Assembly (NCBI RefSeq): GCF_004378355.1
Contig: NZ_SNUB01000007.1
Span: 83,505 to 147,504, forward strand
DNA length: 64,000 nt
Reading direction: 5' to 3'
Source of the DNA: Psychromonas algicola
GTDB taxonomy: Bacteria > Pseudomonadota > Gammaproteobacteria > Enterobacterales > Psychromonadaceae
Shown here one piece after another: positions 7,730 through 17,048 of this stretch. The notes below the pieces were generated by a model. It made no database searches. It had not been told where the DNA came from and worked only from the letters and a program-made list of their open reading frames with translations. Both the position numbers and the translations under genes were made by a program. How positions within the stretch are numbered: position 1 is the stretch's first letter; the number at the start of each line of letters is the position of its first letter.

Positions 7730-8341
7730 ATGAAAACAATTGATGATTACTGGGTGTGGCTCGAATGCAGTGAAAAGGACTCGGCGGTTATAAAAACATT
7801 TCCAGATGACTGCCCAGACGATTGGGAGCTACTTGAGGGAGACCCTATTTCTAAACAGTTCCCGGAAACCGTAAAGTTAAAATTTAGTCCATCACAGCCA
7901 GATAATATTCGCTTATACGATTTTGTTGATAACACCTTGTTATTGAGAATTGTATCCAAGCGTGTGCGAGCTATTTTTGACCAACTCTCTATTGATCAAG
8001 TTGAATATATCCCGGTTGAGATTATGGATCACCAGGGTAATTTGGCATCAAACGACTACTTCTTAATGAATGTGATGAACACTCAACCCATTATTGATAT
8101 GAAGCGTTCAAAATATGAAATGTGTATGATTGAGGAAGATCAAATTAGCGACTTTGATGAAATACGTCTTACAACGGAGCAGGCTGATAAGGATGCGAGA
8201 ATCTTTCGCAGTGATAGGCAAGCGTCTTTATACTTTATGACCGATGATGTGGTTCAGGCAATAAAAGCCGCAGGTTTAACAGGGTTGAAAGTGGTTAAAG
8301 CGGAAGGTTGGGATACCAACACCTTGTCGTTTGATTATTGA
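7730..8341 (+). CDS. DUF1629/Imm11-like immunity protein, copy 1
   Basis: 203 residues, soluble and acidic. Features of the DUF1629 (Imm11) family: RIVSKRVRAIFDQ in the middle, YIPVEIMDHQGN, YFLMNVMNTQPIIDMKRS, RIFRSDRQASLYFMTDDVV and a C-terminal AGLTGLKVV. Proteins of this family neutralise cognate toxins of polymorphic secretion systems. Ribosome binding site AAAGGATAATAAC. It follows a toxin remnant directly, so it is now an orphan immunity gene. The 3' half is identical to copy 2 (9108-9719), while the 5' half differs at many positions. Confidence 0.8.
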   Translation: MKTIDDYWVWLECSEKDSAVIKTFPDDCPDDWELLEGDPISKQFPETVKLKFSPSQPDNIRLYDFVDNTLLLRIVSKRVRAIFDQLSIDQVEYIPVEIMDHQGNLASNDYFLMNVMNTQPIIDMKRSKYEMCMIEEDQISDFDEIRLTTEQADKDARIFRSDRQASLYFMTDDVVQAIKAAGLTGLKVVKAEGWDTNTLSFDY

Positions 8342-8360
8342 GCGGATGAAGGATTTTAGG

Positions 8361-8398
8361 AGTAGATCTGGACACCCATTAGTTGATCGCAATAACAT
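8361..8398 (+). repeat. 38-bp gene-following repeat, copy P1
   Basis: Starts AGTAGATCTGGACACCCAT and ends CAATAACAT. One difference from P2 (9739-9776) and about six from P3 (10471-10508). Each copy lies 20-105 bp after the stop of a small gene, and all contain a GACAYCCA core also found at the left end of the Y1 element. Confidence 0.7.
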
Positions 8399-8423
8399 AA
8401 ATTGTGGACACCCATCTATTTTG

Positions 8424-8732
8424 TTATTCGGTTTCGTGGGTGACGAAAATGAACAATCAACACAAGGCATTTCCTTTTCATTATTAGATTACATCGAGTT
8501 AGTTGATTGGAGCGGCCGTATTATAAGAGAAGACAAACGTGGTGTTATTTCAAGTCAGCGTCCTAGGTTACTCTCTACGCTTGGTTTGGATGATGATACT
8601 TGGTTATTACTAGCCAGTAGTTTTGGCAAAGATTATCGCGGAGCGGTGGGCTCATTAGAAGCATTAGCTGCTTATGCTAGCAACACAGGTAAACGTTGGG
8701 TCGCCAGTAAAAATCAATTACGACTGCATTAA
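8424..8732 (+). pseudogene. Y1 transposase, C-terminal remnant
   Basis: Encodes roughly the last 100 residues of the protein at 6392-7384, differing by one substitution (serine to leucine in DDDTWLLLASSF). The HuH motif and tyrosine region are absent. The open frame continues upstream by chance to 8331, across the end of the immunity gene. Confidence 0.8.
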
Positions 8733-8898
8733 TCCATAGATAGTTTATTTCATTAATAATAATTTTCTAATTAGCATTCGCTAAGCTTCTCTGTATATAA
8801 AAATTGATGAATTTTAGTTCTTTCCTCATAAATTAAATGTCTTACTTTCCATATCTCAACTATTCCCATTATTGATTTAGTTTGTCGATAACAGATAT

Positions 8899-8992
8899 AG
8901 TATTATCATCTTAATATAAATTAATGGATGTCCGCGTTTAGGTTCAGTATTATCATCTTAATATAAATTAATGGATGTCCGCGTTTAGGTTC
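8899..8992 (+). repeat. 47-bp perfect tandem duplication at the element's right end
   Basis: 8899-8945 is repeated exactly at 8946-8992 (starting AGTATTATCATC, ending TTTAGGTTC). The first element copy has this segment once (7551-7597). Two ATGGATGTCC end motifs are therefore present in tandem. Confidence 0.9.
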
Positions 8993-8994
8993 AT

Positions 8995-9096
8995 GTTGAT
9001 GCCAGCCACAAAGCCGTAGGCAACAAATTAAACGAAACTGGTGGATCGGAAGATGACTATATTCGCCCAGAGAAAAACTGGTTTCAACTAACCTAA
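8995..9096 (+). pseudogene. C-terminal remnant of a probable polymorphic toxin, copy 2
   Basis: 33 codons (VDASHKAVGNKLNETGGS and onward to WFQLT) identical in sequence to 7617-7718, ending 11 bases before the second immunity gene. The junction with the Y1 element is five codons further in than in copy 1, so the two junctions are not identical. Confidence 0.55.
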
Positions 9097-9107
9097 AGGA
9101 TAAGAGC

Positions 9108-9719
9108 ATGAAAACAATTGATGATTACTGGGTGTGGCTCGCATGTAGTGAAAAAGATTCGGCGCTTATAAAAAAAATTCCTGATGACTGCCCAGAAAGC
9201 TGGGAGTTGCTTGAGGGAGACCCTATTGCTGAACAGTTTCCAGAAACCGTGAGGTTAAAATTTAGCCCGTCATACCCAGATAATATTCGCTTATACGATT
9301 TTGTTGACAATACCAAGTTAGTGCGAATTGTATCTAAGCGTGTGCGAGCTATTTTTGACCAATTCTCTATTGATCAAGTTGAATATATTCCGGTTGAGAT
9401 TATGGATCACCAAGGCAATCTGGCCTCAAACAACTACTTCTTAATGAATGTGATGAACACTCAACCCATTATTGATATGAAGCGTTCAAAATATGAAATG
9501 TGTATGATTGAGGAAGATCAAATTAGCGACTTTGATGAAATACGTCTTACAACGGAGCAGGCTGATAAGGATGCGAGAATCTTTCGCAGTGATAGGCAAG
9601 CGTCTTTATACTTTATGACCGATGATGTGGTTCAGGCAATAAAAGCCGCAGGTTTAACAGGGTTGAAAGTGGTTAAAGCGGAAGGTTGGGATACCAACAC
9701 CTTGTCGTTTGATTATTGA
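9108..9719 (+). CDS. DUF1629/Imm11-like immunity protein, copy 2
   Basis: 203 residues, paralogue of the gene at 7730-8341. From about residue 110 to the stop, and on into the downstream repeat, the two are essentially identical. The first half carries over a dozen amino-acid changes (for example CSEKDSALIKKIPDDCPES against CSEKDSAVIKTFPDDCPDD). Ribosome binding site AAAGGATAAGAGC. Role inferred from family: toxin neutralisation; here it has only a toxin fragment as neighbour. Confidence 0.8.
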   Translation: MKTIDDYWVWLACSEKDSALIKKIPDDCPESWELLEGDPIAEQFPETVRLKFSPSYPDNIRLYDFVDNTKLVRIVSKRVRAIFDQFSIDQVEYIPVEIMDHQGNLASNNYFLMNVMNTQPIIDMKRSKYEMCMIEEDQISDFDEIRLTTEQADKDARIFRSDRQASLYFMTDDVVQAIKAAGLTGLKVVKAEGWDTNTLSFDY

Positions 9720-9738
9720 GCGGATGAAGGATTTTAGG

Positions 9739-9776
9739 AGTAGATCTAGACACCCATTAGTTGATCGCAATAACAT
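9739..9776 (+). repeat. 38-bp gene-following repeat, copy P2
   Basis: Starts AGTAGATCTAGACACCCAT; same arrangement as P1, about 20 bp after the immunity-gene stop and directly abutting the left end of another Y1-element fragment at 9777. Confidence 0.7.
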
Positions 9777-9877
9777 AAATTGTGGACACCCATCTATTTT
9801 GAATTAATTTAAAACATACACTATCTTTTAGAAATGCTTATTTTTGCATTTAGGAGGTAGTTTGTTATGATTCAATG
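9777..9877 (+). mobile_element. Left-end fragment of the Y1 element
   Basis: About 100 bp matching 6302-6402, including AGGAGG and the ATG with one changed base (ATGATTCAAT against ATGACTCAAT), then unrelated sequence. Downstream to 10046 there is no gene, but two more degenerate end-like motifs occur: AATGGCTGCCCAGC near 9922 and CTGGCTGTCC near 9990. Confidence 0.8.
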
Positions 9878-10046
9878 CTCCGTTCCGGCGCTTTTTTTTG
9901 AGGTTGTCGCTAATAAATTAATGGCTGCCCAGCTTTAATGTTTTTATTTTTTACTAGCAAAAATAGCTTTGGTTTAGTACTTTAAACTGCTGGCTGTCCA
10001 AGTTACAGCCCTTAGCTTTACATGAAAACTATAGAATTATGGCATT

Positions 10047-10367
10047 ATGGAAAATTTAATCAATCACTTAAGCAAAATGACAAATCGTGAACTTGATGAA
10101 ATATTAGATAAAAGAGATTCTGATATTTTCGACAGTGCTTGGTGTTCTGCAAATAATGATCTACCTGACTCTGAAATGAGACTTGATACGGAAGACATAT
10201 TTATTAAGTTATCGGAGGTTACTGAATGTCATGAAGTGTGCTCTTATATTTCAGATGATCTTGAGTTAATTAATAAAGCCAAAATAGCTTCTTATCAATC
10301 TGAGTTTATTAAGTACTTAGAGAAATGCTATGAGCAGGGACGTGTTCCTTGCGAATGGCAAGGCTAA
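10047..10367 (+). CDS. Small acidic hypothetical protein in the immunity-gene cluster
   Basis: 106 residues, mostly predicted helical, acidic, no signal peptide or membrane segment; three of its four cysteines lie in the C-terminal half. No family recognised. Its size, acidity and place between immunity genes suggest an immunity protein of another type, but that is inference. The ribosome binding site is poor, so the start is uncertain; an internal ATG at residue 11 is an alternative. Followed about 100 bp later by the 38-bp repeat P3. Confidence 0.5.
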   Translation: MENLINHLSKMTNRELDEILDKRDSDIFDSAWCSANNDLPDSEMRLDTEDIFIKLSEVTECHEVCSYISDDLELINKAKIASYQSEFIKYLEKCYEQGRVPCEWQG

Positions 10368-10470
10368 CCAAGACAATTAAGTCGGATTCTAAAAATGAGT
10401 TGCGGATATATATGGTCACTCTTTGTAAATAAAGTTTAGATTGATTTTATTTATTATTTCACTGTCGACA

Positions 10471-10508
10471 AGTAGATCTAGACATCCAATAGTTGAACAC
10501 AATAAAAT
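10471..10508 (+). repeat. 38-bp gene-following repeat, copy P3
   Basis: Starts AGTAGATCTAGACATCCAA; about 32 of 38 positions match P2. It separates the unknown gene at 10047-10367 from the DUF1629-like gene at 10578 and is not followed by a Y1-element end, so the repeat exists independently of the element. Confidence 0.65.
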
Positions 10509-10577
10509 CAAATGGTTAAGATTTAAATTACTTGGATATCCTGCAATTACTTATAAAATATAACAGAGTAGCAGCAC

Positions 10578-11159
10578 ATGAATGACAAAAATTTTTATTT
10601 AATGCTTATAGATACGCCATGGGCTGGACCCTCTGTAGAGGTTGTTAAAGGTCCAGATCTATCTGTGAATGATGGTGTTTTTATTCATGATGTAACTGAA
10701 GCATACGAAATAAACCTTCTAGTAGATAAACAAGCTAAAGATAGCAATGAATTTTTGCCATGTGACATACATGGCCCATCAAGAACGCTGATGTTTTCAG
10801 ATCAATTGGTCAATCTGTTAACAAAGCTTGGAGTAGACAATATCCAGTACTTCGATGCAGATGTCACCTATGCCCCTACCGGAGAAAAAGTTGGCTATAA
10901 AGTTGCTAATATTGTCGATATTGTTGGCGGATTAGATTTAGAAAAATCTGACGTCATATTAAGCCGACAAGGCAATGTGTTAGAAATTGAAGCGATGTGT
11001 TTGGATGAAAGTAAGCTTTCTGGTCATCAAATATTTCGCTTACAGGAAAGTATCATGCATGTAGTCGTTCATAAAAGTATTAAAGAAGCCATAGAAAGTG
11101 CTGGTATGACTGGGGTTATGTTTATAACTGACGATGAATATGAATCTGGTATGCTCTAA
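10578..11159 (+). CDS. Divergent DUF1629/Imm11-like protein
   Basis: 193 residues. It shares the family layout with the two copies upstream: an N-terminal variable domain, a central LMFSDQLVNLLTKLGVDNIQ in the position of their RVSKRV...IDQVEY, a shared YKVANIVDIVGGLDLEKSD step and a C-terminal AIESAGMTGVMF matching AIKAAGLTGLKV. Overall identity is low, so it would recognise a different toxin. It ends the accessory island, with a strong hairpin terminator 70 bp later. Confidence 0.65.
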   Translation: MNDKNFYLMLIDTPWAGPSVEVVKGPDLSVNDGVFIHDVTEAYEINLLVDKQAKDSNEFLPCDIHGPSRTLMFSDQLVNLLTKLGVDNIQYFDADVTYAPTGEKVGYKVANIVDIVGGLDLEKSDVILSRQGNVLEIEAMCLDESKLSGHQIFRLQESIMHVVVHKSIKEAIESAGMTGVMFITDDEYESGML

Positions 11160-11228
11160 CTATTGTGAATGGAGCTGCGCGATAAAAAAGTAAAGTGCTG
11201 ATATTACTTTTACTAAGGTTCTGTACAA

Positions 11229-11261
11229 AATAACCCAGAGCTATAAAGACTCTGGGTTATT
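11229..11261. terminator. Bidirectional hairpin terminator
   Basis: Perfect 12-bp inverted repeat AATAACCCAGAG / CTCTGGGTTATT with a nine-base loop between convergent genes. Short U tracts on both sides make it weak to moderate in either direction. Confidence 0.65.
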
Positions 11262-11306
11262 GTTTAACTAAGTTGTTTAACTCAGCTTTTAAATCAACAG
11301 TTTAGA

Positions 11307-12311
11307 TTAAAGCTCTTTCATCTTATCAAACACAACATGTGAATAAGCGCCTTCAGGTTTTTTGGTGATCACTGGCGCTGAATCGCTATCAAGCAATACT
11401 TTTACTGTGCGTTCATAAGCCGCAGGCTCAAGGTAGCCAATTCCTTTACCACTATCACTTAATAACTTAGCCACTTCAGTCATCATACGTATTTGGTGAT
11501 GTTCAGTTTGAGCGCCTGTGTCGTCGTATTCTAAAACAATCATCGCGGCTTCTTTAGGGTTTTTAGCTGCCCATTCCCAACCTTGAATCGTTGCTTTTAA
11601 GAACTTAGCGTAGGTTTCTACTTTTTTAGGATCTTTTAAGTTTTTTTCTAAAACGTATAAACCATCTTCTAAGGTTGCAACACCTTCTTCCTCGTATTTG
11701 AATAACATTAACTCGTCATTACTTAAGCCACCATCTAACACTTGACCATATTCGTTATAGGTCATGGTTGATACACAATCGGCTTGGCCTTGGAAAATAG
11801 GGTCAACGTTAAAGCCTTGTTTAAGAACGGTTACGCCGTCTTTTCCGCCCGTTGTTGGGTAATTCAATTTCGACATCCAGCTTAAGAAAGGATATTCATT
11901 ACCAAAGAACCAAACACCTAAGGTTTTACCTTTAAAGTCAGCTGGGCTGGCAATGCCACTTGATTTTAAACAGGTTAACATCATGCCTGATTTTTCGTAT
12001 ACCTGACCTATGTTGACAAGCGGTAAACCTTTTTCACGTGTTGCTAATGCTGAAGGCATCCAATCAACAATCACATCAGCACCGCCACCGGCTAATACTT
12101 GTGCTGGCGCAATATCTGGGCCGCCCGGTTTGATGTTAAGGTCTATGCCTTGATCTTTGTAGAAGCTTTTTTCAAGCGCAACGTAGTAGCCTGCAAATTG
12201 TGCTTGAGTCACCCATTTTAATTGTAAGTTTAATTTCTCGGCTGCATGAGCTCCGAAACTTGAGGCAAATAAAGCGATGCCAGTTGCGGCTGATATTAGA
12301 TTTTTATTCAT
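11307..12311 (-). CDS. ABC transporter substrate-binding protein, NMT1/THI5-like (pyrimidine uptake)
   Basis: 334 residues with a Sec signal peptide (MNKNLISAATGIALFASSFG, cleavage after AHA at about residue 24). The mature start KLNLQLKWVTQAQFAGYYVA is typical of the NMT1 periplasmic-binding family for pyrimidine-like compounds. DVIVDWMPSAL and NEYGQVLDGG lie in the two lobes. It is the last gene of the unit ATPase-permease-permease-binding protein on the minus strand, 30 bp after the second permease, next to pyrimidine catabolism genes. It probably delivers uracil, thymine or a related ring; the exact ligand is inferred. Confidence 0.88.
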   Translation of the reverse strand: MNKNLISAATGIALFASSFGAHAAEKLNLQLKWVTQAQFAGYYVALEKSFYKDQGIDLNIKPGGPDIAPAQVLAGGGADVIVDWMPSALATREKGLPLVNIGQVYEKSGMMLTCLKSSGIASPADFKGKTLGVWFFGNEYPFLSWMSKLNYPTTGGKDGVTVLKQGFNVDPIFQGQADCVSTMTYNEYGQVLDGGLSNDELMLFKYEEEGVATLEDGLYVLEKNLKDPKKVETYAKFLKATIQGWEWAAKNPKEAAMIVLEYDDTGAQTEHHQIRMMTEVAKLLSDSGKGIGYLEPAAYERTVKVLLDSDSAPVITKKPEGAYSHVVFDKMKEL

Positions 12312-12342
12312 AGTTATTTCCTTTGTCCGTTGATTAAATTAA

Positions 12343-13305
12343 TTAACGCTTGCTACCCGATCGTAATGATGGATGCCAAAACAGCAGTGATTTTTCTAAT
12401 AAGGCTAACGCCCCGTAACTTAATGAACCTGCGATGGCAGCCACTACAATAGTGGCCCACACCATGTCCATATTCATTCGACCAACTTCAGTCGAAATTC
12501 TGAATCCCATTCCAACGATGGGCGTACCAAAAAACTCAGCCACAATGGCGCCGATTAGGGCTAATGTTGAGTTGAGTTTTAGGGCATTAAAAATGAAGGG
12601 TAACGCTTGTGGTAACTGACACTTTAAAAAGATTTGTGATTTTTTGGCTGCATAGGTATGCATTAAATCCTTATGAATGGGATCTACGGATTGCAAACCA
12701 GCCAGCGTATTAATAAACATAGGGAAGAAGGTCATCACCACAATGACAGCGGCTTTTGATTGCCAATCAAAACCAAACCACATCACCATAATTGGTGCGA
12801 TACCGACAATAGGAATAGCCGACATAAAGTTACCTAAAGGCAATAAACCATTGCGTAAAAACAAACTTTTCACTGCCCATTGCGCAACGATAAAACCCGA
12901 TAAACTGCCTAAGATATAACCGGCTAATACCGCCTTTAAATAGGTTTGTTTAAAGTCTGCCCAAAGTGTTGGAATATTGCTTATTAACGCACCAAAAATA
13001 GCCGATGGCGTTGGCAATAAAATCGGTGAAACTGCAAAACCTTTAACGATACTTTCCCAAACTAATAATAAAATAAAGGCAAATAAAGCTGGGACGAGTG
13101 GCTTAATAAATTTTGCGTATTGCGTTTCCTGTTCACTCGCTAAAGTCAGTTGATTTAATAATTGTGTGACTGCAAAAATAACCGCAAACCAGAGTAATAG
13201 TAGGGCTGATGTTTGTTGATAAAAACCCACGTCAGCAGTTATTACTAACCCTAATTGTAATGCTATGAACGCGATATAAATGGCTGTTTTAATAGGATTA
13301 AACAT
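12343..13305 (-). CDS. ABC transporter permease (pyrimidine uptake)
   Basis: 320 residues with six to seven hydrophobic helices. The BPD_transp_1 EAA loop lies at about MHTYAAKKSQIFLKCQLPQALPF-like residues 210-235. ATG at 13305 is chosen because GGAGG is eight bases before it; this start overlaps the preceding permease stop by eight bases (CTAATGTTTAA), a translational-coupling arrangement. It pairs with the permease at 13298-14185 to form a heterodimeric channel. Confidence 0.88.
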   Translation of the reverse strand: MFNPIKTAIYIAFIALQLGLVITADVGFYQQTSALLLLWFAVIFAVTQLLNQLTLASEQETQYAKFIKPLVPALFAFILLLVWESIVKGFAVSPILLPTPSAIFGALISNIPTLWADFKQTYLKAVLAGYILGSLSGFIVAQWAVKSLFLRNGLLPLGNFMSAIPIVGIAPIMVMWFGFDWQSKAAVIVVMTFFPMFINTLAGLQSVDPIHKDLMHTYAAKKSQIFLKCQLPQALPFIFNALKLNSTLALIGAIVAEFFGTPIVGMGFRISTEVGRMNMDMVWATIVVAAIAGSLSYGALALLEKSLLFWHPSLRSGSKR

Positions 13306-14185
13306 TAGCAGGCCCTCCACGACGACTTAACAATCTTTTTTCAACCAGACCGACTATCCACACTAATATTGAACCTAGTAATGCAGACACAATGAGTGCT
13401 GCCCATATTTGTTCAGTTTGACCGTAATAAGATCCACTTAATAAACGGGAGCCTAAACCACCTTGTGCACCTGTTGGCAATTCAGCAACAATCGCGCCGA
13501 CTAATGCCGCTGCAATGGCGACTTTTAAACTCGCAAATAAATAAGGTTGAGCGGAGTACCAACGTAGTTTCCAAAACACTTGTTTTGCACTGGCGTTGTA
13601 GGTGTACATTAATTCTTCATGCAAGGTGTCAGAGGCGCGTAAGCCTTTTGCCATTGCAATAGTGACAGGGAAAAATGAGAGATACATTGAGATGATTGCT
13701 TTTGGAACGACACCTGTGATGTTAATTGCGCCAAGCACAACCACAATAATCGGGGCAATGGCTAATATTGGAATAGTTTGTGAGGCAATCACCCAAGGCA
13801 TTAAACTCGATTCCAAAGTTTTGTTGTGCACAATGCCAATGGCAATCAAAATACCGAGTAAAGATCCTAAGGCAAAGCCTAACAGTGTTGAATTAAGTGT
13901 TATTTGTGCGTGATAGATAAGTGAACGCTTTGACGTGACTGACTTATCGAAAATTGATTTTTTAAGCTCAATAGCCACTTGATGTGGAGCTGGGAGCATT
14001 GGTCGTTTGACTGTGTAAGCTTGATCAATCACTTGGCTGTAGGTCCAAGTTTGATGTTTACGCTCATAATTTTGAATGATTTGTTTACCGTTCATCACTA
14101 ACGCTGCGGCATACCATAGTGCAAGCAGTGCCAACACTAAACTGACTAAGGCAAACCATTTTTTTTCTATTATTTTAGTTAACAT
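13298..14185 (-). CDS. ABC transporter permease (pyrimidine uptake)
   Basis: 295 residues; N-terminal membrane anchor at about residues 10-30, a periplasmic stretch, then the transport domain from about residue 90 with the EAA-type loop ELMYTYNASAKQVFWKLRW. SsuC/ThiX-type permease. Lies 35 bp after the ATPase gene and overlaps the next permease by eight bases. Partner of the 12343-13305 product. Confidence 0.88.
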   Translation of the reverse strand: MLTKIIEKKWFALVSLVLALLALWYAAALVMNGKQIIQNYERKHQTWTYSQVIDQAYTVKRPMLPAPHQVAIELKKSIFDKSVTSKRSLIYHAQITLNSTLLGFALGSLLGILIAIGIVHNKTLESSLMPWVIASQTIPILAIAPIIVVVLGAINITGVVPKAIISMYLSFFPVTIAMAKGLRASDTLHEELMYTYNASAKQVFWKLRWYSAQPYLFASLKVAIAAALVGAIVAELPTGAQGGLGSRLLSGSYYGQTEQIWAALIVSALLGSILVWIVGLVEKRLLSRRGGPANV

Positions 14186-14220
14186 GGCGATTCCTTTGTA
14201 CTTCTATGCGATTCTTGAGA

Positions 14221-15054
14221 CTAATCGATAGCATGCTCGTCGGCTAAAGCTGAGCGAATTTCAGCGGCTAAAGTATGAAAAGCTTCTTGGTCTCGAACGG
14301 CTAAGGTTTTGAGCCTTGGTAACGGGCTTTCAATGACTTTTATAATGCGACCAGGACGAGGGGACATAACCACAATATGTGTAGAAAGTAATACTGCTTC
14401 TGCAATGGAGTGGGTAACAAAGATGACCGTTTTCTGGGTTTCTGCCCAAATACGTAATAACTCAATATTCATATGATCACGGGTGATTTCATCAAGCGCA
14501 CCAAAGGGTTCATCCATTAATAGTAAATCTGGGTTTAAACATAAAGCACGAGCGATAGAAGCCCTTTGTTGCATACCACCTGATAATTGCCATGGGAATT
14601 TATTATGGAATTCTTGTAAGCCGACCATTTTTAGATATTTGTCGATCTGTTTAGTTTGATGCTCAGAAGATTGCGCTGATATTTCCATTGGCAACGCACA
14701 GTTATCGCGAATATTACGCCAAGGTAATAATCCCGGTGCTTGGAATACATATCCGTATAATCGATTCAATCTTGCATCTTCTGCGCTGGTACCATTTACT
14801 TTTAAACCGCCTGAAGTGGCTTTTTCTAAGTCTGCAATCACTCGCAGTAAAGTTGTTTTTCCGCAACCAGAAGGTCCAATAAAGGAAACAAAGTCGCCTT
14901 GTTTTATATTTAAATTAATATTAGATAATGCGTTAACTTCTCCGTCTGGACTTGGAAAAATCAGGGATAAGTCTTCTACTGAAATCATTTCGCGTTGCGG
15001 ATAAGTTTTGTCACTGGTATGTGCTGATTCAATTTCTGTTTGAGCTGCCAACAT
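14221..15054 (-). CDS. ABC transporter ATP-binding protein (pyrimidine uptake)
   Basis: 277 residues of the SsuB/TauB/ThiZ type. Walker A GPSGCGKTT (about residue 59), Q-loop near YVFQAPGLLPWR, signature LSGGMQQR, Walker B LLLMDEPFGALD and H-loop VTHSIAEAV. It powers the two permeases encoded downstream. It is separated from the dihydropyrimidinase gene by about 76 bp containing a hairpin, so transporter and enzyme may be co-transcribed with processing or attenuation between them. Confidence 0.92.
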   Translation of the reverse strand: MLAAQTEIESAHTSDKTYPQREMISVEDLSLIFPSPDGEVNALSNINLNIKQGDFVSFIGPSGCGKTTLLRVIADLEKATSGGLKVNGTSAEDARLNRLYGYVFQAPGLLPWRNIRDNCALPMEISAQSSEHQTKQIDKYLKMVGLQEFHNKFPWQLSGGMQQRASIARALCLNPDLLLMDEPFGALDEITRDHMNIELLRIWAETQKTVIFVTHSIAEAVLLSTHIVVMSPRPGRIIKVIESPLPRLKTLAVRDQEAFHTLAAEIRSALADEHAID

Positions 15055-15080
15055 ATATTTTCCTTCTACTATCGAATGAA

Positions 15081-15120
15081 AGGAAGTGAGCGGTGCAATT
15101 CACACCGCTATTCGCTTCTT
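15081..15120 (-). promoter_or_regulatory. Intercistronic hairpin between dihydropyrimidinase and transporter genes
   Basis: AGCGGTG (15089-15095) pairs with CACCGCT (15103-15109), and GAAG/CTTC bases outside extend the stem with a small bulge. No U run follows on the minus strand, so it is more likely an mRNA stability or processing element than a terminator. Confidence 0.4.
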
Positions 15121-15130
15121 GTTTTTATTA

Positions 15131-16570
<1,440 letters not shown>

Positions 16571-17048
16571 TCAACAACTCCTCGATCTTTTATTTAGCAC
16601 CTAAAAATAACTAAGGTAATAAAGTGGTGCTGTACTACCTTGATTTAATATTTGCATCGTTATGATGATTAAATCTACTAATTCACTAATTCACTAATGC
16701 AATTTGTTGACCACTCAGACAGTTTATTTTTGATAATTTGTTCAAAACCCTATTTTCACTAGGCTTAAGGGTTGTTTGTTTTTTATTCACTATGTTATTT
16801 CAGTACTTAAAGAAGCGCATCCTGCTTTATTTTGGTGCATTGCTGTTACTTTGATGGGGCGTTTTGTTGATAAAGTCATTGCGCGATCGCTAGTTACTTT
16901 TTATACGATTCTCAAGAAGGTTATAAAATAAGGGGGAAAGTTGTATTTCATTAAATCTTGACCGATTGGTAAGGAAATTGCTTCGTTTGTTTAGCGTGTG
17001 GCGTATTTTACGCTGGAACAACTTATTCACCCTGAACTGGAGTTAATC
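16571..17048. promoter_or_regulatory. Divergent promoter region between dihydropyrimidinase and amidohydrolase genes
   Basis: No gene. Contains a RutR-like palindrome at 16957-16973 (CTTGACC-GATT-GGTAAGG; listed separately) and a possible half-site TTGACC at 16707-16712 nearer the dihydropyrimidinase start. AT-rich with several possible -10 boxes, none decisive. Confidence 0.5.
16957..16973. promoter_or_regulatory. RutR-like operator upstream of the amidohydrolase gene
   Basis: CTTGACC-N4-GGTAAGG, an imperfect palindrome close to the RutR consensus TTGACC-N4-GGTCAA and to the perfect site at 19201-19216. It lies 75 bp before the chosen amidohydrolase start. Confidence 0.5.

Larger units (their letters stand above)
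8399..8992 (+). mobile_element. Internally deleted Y1-transposase element
   Basis: Keeps only the first 24 bases of the left end (8399-8422), then jumps to sequence equivalent to 7076 and continues to the right end. About 750 bp, including the start codon and both Y1 catalytic motifs, are missing. The retained part is almost identical to 7076-7598. It looks like a non-autonomous derivative, or the junction of a 1.35-kb tandem duplication. Confidence 0.75.

Noticed and set aside
8331..8732. 133-codon plus-strand ORF presented as a separate gene
   Set aside because: Its first 30 codons overlap the end of the immunity gene, the 38-bp repeat and a transposon end; the rest is the C terminus of the Y1 transposase. 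Annotated as a pseudogene remnant instead.
6302..9877. CRISPR-like reading of the repeated GGACACCCAT motifs
   Set aside because: Spacing is irregular (hundreds of bases), the motifs are transposon ends and gene-following repeats, and no cas genes are present.
10361..10375. GGCTAAC as a possible further attC R'' box after the unknown small gene
   Set aside because: It breaks the RYYYAAC consensus at the second base, and no L'/R' partner or matching cassette start was found downstream.
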